A stretch of 47,844 bases of DNA, from positions 1-47,844 of the forward strand of contig JALOOL010000005.1 of NCBI GenBank assembly GCA_025454425.1. The letters run 5' to 3'. Below the pieces are notes generated by a model, which worked only from the letters and a program-made list of their open reading frames with translations, had not been told where the DNA came from and did no database searches. The number at the start of each line of letters is the position of its first letter. Within the stretch, counting starts at the first letter, position 1. Source of the stretch: Hydrococcus sp. Prado102 (GTDB lineage: Bacteria; Cyanobacteriota; Cyanobacteriia; Cyanobacteriales; Microcystaceae). Made by a program: the position numbers and the translations under genes. Shown here one piece after another: positions 42,986 to 47,844 of the stretch.

Positions 42986-43101
42986 TTTTCTTGATAGCTG
43001 CAAAAAAATAGATTTATGCAGTTGTGGTTTTAAGCATACGATCGGCTTTGCTGCTAATCGCGTAGCGTGGGCTTTGCTCAATCGCTTTGTCAACAATCTC
43101 T
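42986..43101 (-). promoter_or_regulatory. Repeated promoter cassette, copy 3 (EACC1-like gene)
   Basis: On the minus strand: GAGATTGTTGACAAAGCGAT, AGCCCACGCTACGCG, CCACAACTGCATAAATCTAT, then TGCAGCTATCAAGAAAA about 40 nt before ATG 42955. Confidence 0.6.
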
Positions 43102-43187
43102 GCATCGAGCGATAATCTGCTTGAAAAAAAGAGGGAATTTAGCTTTCATAAAATGAAAGGTTAATGCTGTTTGGCTAGCAGTCAGGG

Positions 43188-43220
43188 AACTGCATAAGTT
43201 CAAAGAGCATACATTTATTT
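43188..43220 (+). promoter_or_regulatory. ACTGCATAAGT motif upstream of the sigma-like gene
   Basis: AACTGCATAAGTTC followed by CATACATTTATT, about 50 nt before ATG 43248, on the plus strand. The first block equals that of the three minus-strand cassettes, so the divergent gene may share the regulator. Confidence 0.45.
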
Positions 43221-43247
43221 ATCGATCTGAGATTAGAAGGTGAGCAA

Positions 43248-44681
43248 ATGCGTAACAATGCAGTAGCTATGGAGGTTTCATCGAAATACTGGAAAATTTG
43301 CCGAATCGGTTTGTCGAGCAAAAAAGGATACGAATACCAGACAGTTCCTTTAGCGCAGGCGTTTTGGCAACAACAAGCGATCGCGTCTCAAAAAGCTAAC
43401 CTCCAAGCGACTCTCAACGCTTACTTTTATACTCGCGATGCAACTAAAAATCGAGCTATTGCTGGATTATGTTTGCGATGCTACGTTTCTTATCCCATCC
43501 TTAAAGCTTGTCAAATGCTTGACAATCTATTCGGCGGGACAAATTTTACTTATCAAGATTTGCTTCCCTTTGTTCTCAATGATGATGGCAAAAGCCTCAG
43601 AATTATTGATAAGGATGGAAAAACTCAACTCGTTCTCAATAATCAGGAGGTTACTGCACCCTCTACTTATCCTTTATTTACGCTTGAGATTCTGCGAACC
43701 TATAAGCCCAATTCCCCATCCAGCATGAGTTTAGAAAATTGGGCATACTTGCAAACCAAACAAAATAAAGAACTCAAAAACTTTTTATCGGAATTTGGAT
43801 TTAAACATCTAAGCGACTGGGCACTATTAAATAAAGTTAGAGCAAAACAACTAGAAAGATTATCCGATCGCGATCGCCATCTTATTACTGCTTTTCATGC
43901 GGTTTATCGTCGCGACAGACTTGGGCAGCGACAAAAAGGAATCAAAAAATGTCCCGATCCTTCAGAATCTCAACTGCAAGAAATGCGAACTTGCTTACAA
44001 GAACAAAAAATCGTCTTTAATTCAACTGGCGAATTACTAAAATTTCTCAAACAAATAGCAATCCAACTAAGACAATACGACATCTGGAGTTATCGAGAAT
44101 CCCTCGAAACCTACGATCCCGAAACGGGCAATTACTCTCCTAGAGCGGATTTACCTAAAGATTTTTCTAATGAGGCAGACGAGTTGGAAGGACGCGAACT
44201 ATTAATCTTTTTGCAAGATTCTCTCAAAATTGCTTTAGATAGCGCGATCGCTCAAGCATTAAATACTCAGGTTGAAAATTTGACAAAAAGCAAAAACTAT
44301 GCTATCTTCGCTCCACAATTCATTCCAGGTTTGCGACTATATTACGGTCAAGGGATGTCTTTAGCGGAGATTGCCCCCCAGTTAGGAATGTCTAATTGGG
44401 ATCGAGCGAGACGGATCTTAAATCCAGGCGATCTCTTGCAGAAAATTCGGATGCTGACCGTACAACAATTATTAGACACAATTTTAGAAAAGGCAAAAGA
44501 GATGGGGTTAACTAAAATTCCTCCCGAACCTGATTATCTGAAAACTGTAAGCGAACAAATTGAAGTATTTATCGATCGAGAAATCTTTCAAGAAGCTGCC
44601 GCAGAAATTAGAGCCGGAAAAAACCGTTCTTTAGATAGTTTATATGCAAAAAAACTGCTAAGTCATTTAGACAAATATTAA
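43248..44681 (+). CDS. Uncharacterised protein with C-terminal sigma-like helix-turn-helix
   Basis: This 477-aa, charged, helical protein has no membrane segment. Near residues 360-395, GLRLYYGQGMSLAEIAPQLGMSNWDRARRIL reads like a sigma region 4 or HTH segment (spaced here only to mark the helix pair). The N-terminal part (YEYQTVPLAQAFWQQQ, FYTRDATKNRAIAGLCLRCY) resembles cyanobacterial proteins found beside DUF1822. AGAAGGTGAG precedes ATG 43248. The DUF1822 gene follows after 12 bp, so the two form an operon. A DNA-binding or transcriptional role is plausible but not shown. Confidence 0.8.
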   Translation: MRNNAVAMEVSSKYWKICRIGLSSKKGYEYQTVPLAQAFWQQQAIASQKANLQATLNAYFYTRDATKNRAIAGLCLRCYVSYPILKACQMLDNLFGGTNFTYQDLLPFVLNDDGKSLRIIDKDGKTQLVLNNQEVTAPSTYPLFTLEILRTYKPNSPSSMSLENWAYLQTKQNKELKNFLSEFGFKHLSDWALLNKVRAKQLERLSDRDRHLITAFHAVYRRDRLGQRQKGIKKCPDPSESQLQEMRTCLQEQKIVFNSTGELLKFLKQIAIQLRQYDIWSYRESLETYDPETGNYSPRADLPKDFSNEADELEGRELLIFLQDSLKIALDSAIAQALNTQVENLTKSKNYAIFAPQFIPGLRLYYGQGMSLAEIAPQLGMSNWDRARRILNPGDLLQKIRMLTVQQLLDTILEKAKEMGLTKIPPEPDYLKTVSEQIEVFIDREIFQEAAAEIRAGKNRSLDSLYAKKLLSHLDKY

Positions 44682-44693
44682 AAGAGTAAAGTC

Positions 44694-45731
44694 ATGATTA
44701 ATTCCCTAACCAACTCGACAAATTTTAGATTGCTGATGCCGGAGGTTATCTGGATCGAACCAGAACATATCGAACGAGCAACAGCCATTCGCGCTCGCAC
44801 CAGCAACGAATCTCAACAATGGCAAGTCTATTTAAATACGCTGGCATTATTGTGTTTAGAAGAATGGCTTAGAGAAAGAATGCCCAATGTAATAATTAAT
44901 AGAGAACGCGATATCAATGACTCTGCTAGTTATCTAAAAGTTGGTGATTTTAAAGTCTGTATAATTGCCACCGAAAACTTGCTTGATGAAATCATTCATC
45001 TTCCTCAAGATGTCCTAATTCGACCGGAATTAGCGGCTCATTTTTACGTAATTCTAGAAGTATTAGAAGAAGAAGAGCAAGTTATTATTAGAGGATTGCA
45101 GTGCTACGATTTATTGAACAATTATCGCATTCAAGTTAACTTATCCATACAAGCTGATGGTTGTTATCCATTTCCTTTATCAATATTTGATGCCGAACCC
45201 AATCGTTTGTTAGCTTACTGTCGTCACTTAGATCCATCGGCAATTACTCTACCAGTTCGAGAAAAGGGATTAGAAGTTGTTCGAGAAACCAGAACAAAAT
45301 TGAGTCGATGGTTGCAGGGAATTGTAGATGAAGGTTGGCAAACACTTGATGCACTAATTAATTCAGAAGCGAATTTAGCGTTAGCTACCAGAAATACATT
45401 TTTAGGAACGGGGACGAAAGTAGGAAAAATTATTAACTTAGGGATGCAACTGGGGAGTCAAACAGTAGCAATGCTAATTACTGTCACTCAAGAATCAGAG
45501 GAGAAAATCGGAATAAACTTACAGATATATCCAACCGGAGGAGAATCTTATTTACCACCAGATCTGCAACTTACTTTGCTCAGTAAAGCTGGGAAAATTT
45601 TACAAGAAGTGCGATCGCGTTCTCAAGATAGTTACATTCAACTCAAGTCTTTTAAAGGCGAACCTGGGAAACGTTTTAGTATTGAAATTAGCTTGGGCGA
45701 TGTTAATGTCAAGGAAGAATTTGAACTTTAA
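44694..45731 (+). CDS. DUF1822 family protein
   Basis: The 345-aa protein with LLMPEVIWIEPEHIERA, WQVYLNTLALLCLEEWL and LSIFDAEPNRLLAYCRHL is typical of cyanobacterial DUF1822, function unknown. The C-terminal part (LTLLSKAGKILQEVRSRS, KRFSIEISLGD) is the stretch also found in the remnant at 46573-46803. It forms an operon with the gene at 43248. The terminator-like AGGGCTAAAGCCCT plus T7 at 45918-45937 lies about 190 bp downstream inside a MITE. Confidence 0.88.
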   Translation: MINSLTNSTNFRLLMPEVIWIEPEHIERATAIRARTSNESQQWQVYLNTLALLCLEEWLRERMPNVIINRERDINDSASYLKVGDFKVCIIATENLLDEIIHLPQDVLIRPELAAHFYVILEVLEEEEQVIIRGLQCYDLLNNYRIQVNLSIQADGCYPFPLSIFDAEPNRLLAYCRHLDPSAITLPVREKGLEVVRETRTKLSRWLQGIVDEGWQTLDALINSEANLALATRNTFLGTGTKVGKIINLGMQLGSQTVAMLITVTQESEEKIGINLQIYPTGGESYLPPDLQLTLLSKAGKILQEVRSRSQDSYIQLKSFKGEPGKRFSIEISLGDVNVKEEFEL

Positions 45732-45791
45732 GAGATTATCGATCGCGTTCTGAAGCATCTTGTTGACTTGTAGCGAAGATAGTCAAGAAAA

Positions 45792-46301
45792 CTAGTCTGA
45801 TTGCATAGCCAAAAACTCCTCCGGCAATACTGCGGGGATCGAAGAAGTAGCAAAATCGGATCTATTTCGAGTCATATCAAGTCCGCTTAATTAGTTATCA
45901 AAGAAAAGTTCGTAGTAAGGGCTAAAGCCCTTTTTTTATTATCGCGGTTTCGCCGGACTTGATATCACAATAACTTCTACCCCTGCGGCGTTTGCAGCTT
46001 CACTTGTCACGGCATCTTCAAAGTCCGTCATAGAACTTTGTAATGCAGCCCGAATAACCTTATCTGTCACGCTAGCAATGTGAATATGCTGCAATAACCT
46101 CGATAAAAGCTCACGCGCTGTTTCGCTACCAACTTGACGACGAAAAATGTAGAAAATATTTGTCACAGCATGACCTGAAATATACCCTTGCACTTGCCTA
46201 TGTGTCACCAGATTTAGTACTCGTGCAGAAGCAACAACGAATGGCTGTCGCTGAGCTAGAACATCGAGCAAAACATCACTATCAAATAACACGCGCCTCA
46301 A
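45792..46301 (-). pseudogene. PIN-domain toxin gene (vapC type) split by a MITE
   Basis: The intact part encodes LFDSDVLLDVLAQRQ (first acidic cluster), SGHAVTNIFYIFRRQ, a DFEDAV acidic motif and AAGVEVIV, then runs into the element and stops at 45939 after ISSPAKPR. Beyond the element the original tail is preserved in frame: TRNRSDFATSSIPAV...FLAMQSD and a TAG at 45792-45794. TRN-x2-DF is the conserved last motif of PIN nucleases. Removing the 90-bp element and one TGA copy rejoins GTG-ACT-CGA seamlessly. The truncated ORF (45939-46301, 120 aa) lacks the last acidic residue and is probably inactive. The ATG overlaps the antitoxin stop by 4 bp (ATGA). Confidence 0.9.
45875..45964. mobile_element. 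MITE, 90 bp, with TSD TCA, inserted in the PIN gene
   Basis: Perfect terminal inverted repeats TATCAAGTCCG / CGGACTTGATA, with flanking 3-bp duplications TCA at 45872-45874 and 45965-45967. The interior holds GTTCGTAGTAAGGGCTAAAGCCC followed by seven T, which is terminator-like on the plus strand. No ORF is present. Ends resemble the element at 23295. Confidence 0.88.
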
Positions 46302-46540
46302 CTGTATTTATCCTCCAGGTAATCCACATAAGACTCCATAGGATCTTCCGCACTTAACTGAATTACACCTATTAAGCTTTGAGTCCAGGGATCGAGATCG
46401 GTAAACGAATTCTCACTTGGATTTGGAGGAATATACAATAGCGTTTCTTGTTGAATTGAACTCAACAATGACTGCACTAAACGCCAGCGATCGCTAATTG
46501 GCAACTGCAATGCCTGGTTTTGTAATTCTTGCAATGTCAT
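46298..46540 (-). CDS. Antitoxin-like partner of the PIN toxin
   Basis: This 80-aa protein begins MTLQELQNQALQLPISDRWRLVQSLLSSIQQ, a pattern shared by many short cyanobacterial antitoxins (addiction-module type) beside PIN genes. Its stop overlaps the toxin start by 4 bp. It remains intact although the toxin is broken, so it may now be dispensable or act on other toxins. Confidence 0.75.
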   Translation of the reverse strand: MTLQELQNQALQLPISDRWRLVQSLLSSIQQETLLYIPPNPSENSFTDLDPWTQSLIGVIQLSAEDPMESYVDYLEDKYS

Positions 46541-46572
46541 CAGCCTTTTCCCAGCAACTCTCTATCTATTGT

Positions 46573-46803
46573 AAATTGCTGATGCCGGAAGTTATCTGGC
46601 TCGAACGGAGGGATAATCTTAATTATCATTCGATTATGCAACTTACTTTGCTCGGTAAAGCTGAGAAAATTTTACAAGAAGTGCGATCGCGTTCTCAAAA
46701 TAGTTACATTTAACTGAAATCTTTTAAAGGCGAATCAGGAAAACGTTTTAGTATTGCAATCGGTTTGGGCGATGTTAGTGTCAAAGAAGAATTTGAACTT
46801 TAA
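46573..46803 (+). pseudogene. DUF1822 remnant with internal deletion
   Basis: It starts with the DUF1822 N-terminal sequence (LLMPEVIWLE versus LLMPEVIWIE at 44694). It then jumps after a short unrelated stretch to the C-terminal sequence (MQLTLLGKAEKILQEVRSRSQ), has an in-frame TAA after SYI where the intact gene has IQLKS, and ends with the same KEEFEL stop. About 800 bp of the middle is missing. It is clearly a decayed second copy. Confidence 0.88.
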
Positions 46804-46911
46804 AAAACTATTTATAGAAGTAACGACCCGCTTCACCCGCCGCAAGTCACCTCTCGGACTCAATCAAATAATTTTGATACGGTCGGCTGCACCGCTTTGT
46901 TAGACTGCTGT

Positions 46912-47316
46912 CTAAGATTTCGGTTTGACTTCAAACTCTGATTTGGAACGGTAGAAGCAAACGTCAAATTCAAGGAAAAAGTTAGTTTGACCGAGAATCA
47001 AGGGTGTATTCGGACTGTGCGCCCAGGCAAACACTAATTCAGTGGGTGCAAAGTCTCCGATTTCAACAATTGCGGAGAAGGGCATAGCTGGCTGACTTCT
47101 GAGATTGCCTGCTAGCTGAATGATGGCTTTGCGCTCGTCCCAAACAGCCCCCAATTCAAGACCGTGTTCGTAAGGCAAAATGTTAACTGTTGCCCCACTA
47201 TCTACCAAACCTATCGCTTCAATGCTTCGATCGTCTCGCCGTAATATAAGTGGAATTCTCGGTAGGCTGTCAAACTCATTTTGGGTGGGGTTGGTAATTG
47301 AATACTTAAATCGCAT
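46912..47316 (-). CDS. Retropepsin-like aspartic protease family protein
   Basis: The 134-aa protein has a single DSG active-site motif (IGLVDSGATVNILPY, residues about 37-49), hydrophobic strands and a late LILGQTNFF like the second conserved retropepsin strand. Such single-lobe proteins would act as dimers. It follows a 71-aa gene by 3 bp, an arrangement I associate with cyanobacterial small two-gene units. Substrate unknown. Confidence 0.8.
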   Translation of the reverse strand: MRFKYSITNPTQNEFDSLPRIPLILRRDDRSIEAIGLVDSGATVNILPYEHGLELGAVWDERKAIIQLAGNLRSQPAMPFSAIVEIGDFAPTELVFAWAHSPNTPLILGQTNFFLEFDVCFYRSKSEFEVKPKS

Positions 47317-47319
47317 ACG

Positions 47320-47535
47320 TTACTGACAGTCTGTACCTGACCGCTTGAGTGCTTCCATTAGAACTGCACCAGCCCCAAAACTATCGTATGGAGTTGGCAG
47401 GTCATAGGTCTTGAAGGGTTCTAAGGGTGAAATATCCTCTGCCACATCCAAATCTTCTGCCAGAATTCGGATCAGTTTGAGTTTTTCTATTGCGGAAAGC
47501 CGTCGGACGACAGGAAGCACCTCAGCCAGCGTCAT
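47320..47535 (-). CDS. Small protein partner of the retropepsin-like gene
   Basis: The 71-aa protein MTLAEVLPVVRRLSAIEKLKLIRILAEDL... has an N-terminal amphipathic helix pair reminiscent of short antitoxin-like proteins and a Pro-rich middle (TYDLPTPYDSFGAG). It is tightly spaced with the downstream aspartic protease-like gene, so they are co-transcribed. Function not recognised. Confidence 0.7.
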   Translation of the reverse strand: MTLAEVLPVVRRLSAIEKLKLIRILAEDLDVAEDISPLEPFKTYDLPTPYDSFGAGAVLMEALKRSGTDCQ

Positions 47536-47844
47536 AGTATGTGCCTTTCTTTGTATTCAAAAATTTATACTTACAGCTTACCTTGATACTATCTATTATT
47601 GTTGGTTTCAATGATTAGCATCATTGGCGATGTTCTTTGCCCTAAAACTTGATGATGTAGCAGAAGTTAATTTTTGAAAGATCTGTAATCGTGTCGGTTC
47701 TGCTGATATCCTTTCTCATTTCTGGGGAAAAGTGCGTAAGTTGATTAAAGTACATCTATTAACTTAAATGTCGGGTTAAGTCCCACCCTATAAACAAGGC
47801 GGATACATCGAAGCGAAGCCTCGTGTTGCCAACGTTTTAGGGTT
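47536..47844. other. Intergenic stretch with no recognised feature
   Basis: I see no gene with a start and stop, no RNA gene and no strong hairpin in this last 309 bp. A gene entering from the right edge cannot be ruled out. Confidence 0.4.

Noticed and set aside
45918-45937. Native terminator of the DUF1822 operon
   Set aside because: The hairpin plus T-run is inside the MITE and arrived with it, although it may now serve as a terminator.
1-47844. tRNA, rRNA or riboswitch
   Set aside because: No cloverleaf, rRNA core or recognisable riboswitch was seen by eye. A tRNAscan/Infernal run would settle this.

Overview
The window is from a cyanobacterium. GCGATCGC (HIP1) octamers are scattered throughout, heptanucleotide tandem repeats of the STRR type are common, and several genes belong to families I know mainly from cyanobacteria (DUF4278, DUF1822, DevBCA exporters, FHA-type secreted proteins beside TPR/CHAT proteins, NRPS/PKS with a FAAL starter). 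I cannot name the genus.

Layout. (1) 1-5.2 kb: a TPR protein of the CHAT type, open at the left edge and broken by repeats, and a filamentous-haemagglutinin-type secreted protein. (2) 5.6-38.6 kb: a lipopeptide biosynthesis and export cluster, all on the minus strand, so it reads right to left. It comprises a FAAL, an ACP, an AurF/CylC-like dimetal oxygenase or halogenase, a PKS (KS-AT-ACP-aminotransferase-C), an NRPS for Asp (degenerate C-A-T-E), then after a 0.6 kb regulatory gap an NRPS for Thr (C-A-T), an NRPS for Tyr (C-A-PRMT-like methyltransferase-T-E), a terminal C-T-TE protein without an A domain, an MFS exporter and DevB-DevC-DevA. (3) 38.8-43.0 kb: a DUF4278 peptide, a class 3 lipase, a caspase-TPR protein and an EACC1-like protein, three of them with near-identical upstream regions. 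(4) 43.2-47.8 kb: a sigma-like protein with DUF1822, a PIN toxin gene broken by a MITE with its antitoxin, a DUF1822 remnant, and a retropepsin-like protein with a small partner.

How the cluster should work (inference from domain order and A-domain codes). The FAAL adenylates a free fatty acid and loads the ACP, and the dimetal enzyme may chlorinate or hydroxylate the acyl chain. The PKS adds one malonate, and the keto group, with no KR present, is transaminated to a beta-amino group. D-Asp, L-Thr and a (possibly methylated) D-Tyr follow, and a terminal T-TE releases the chain, perhaps as a ring closed by the beta-amine or the Thr hydroxyl. The general logic resembles puwainaphycin, microginin and laxaphycin type pathways, but this module order and the A-less terminal protein do not match a product I can name.

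The region is heavily invaded by small repeats: heptamer arrays, palindromes and MITE-like elements lie between genes and also in frame inside three megasynthase genes.
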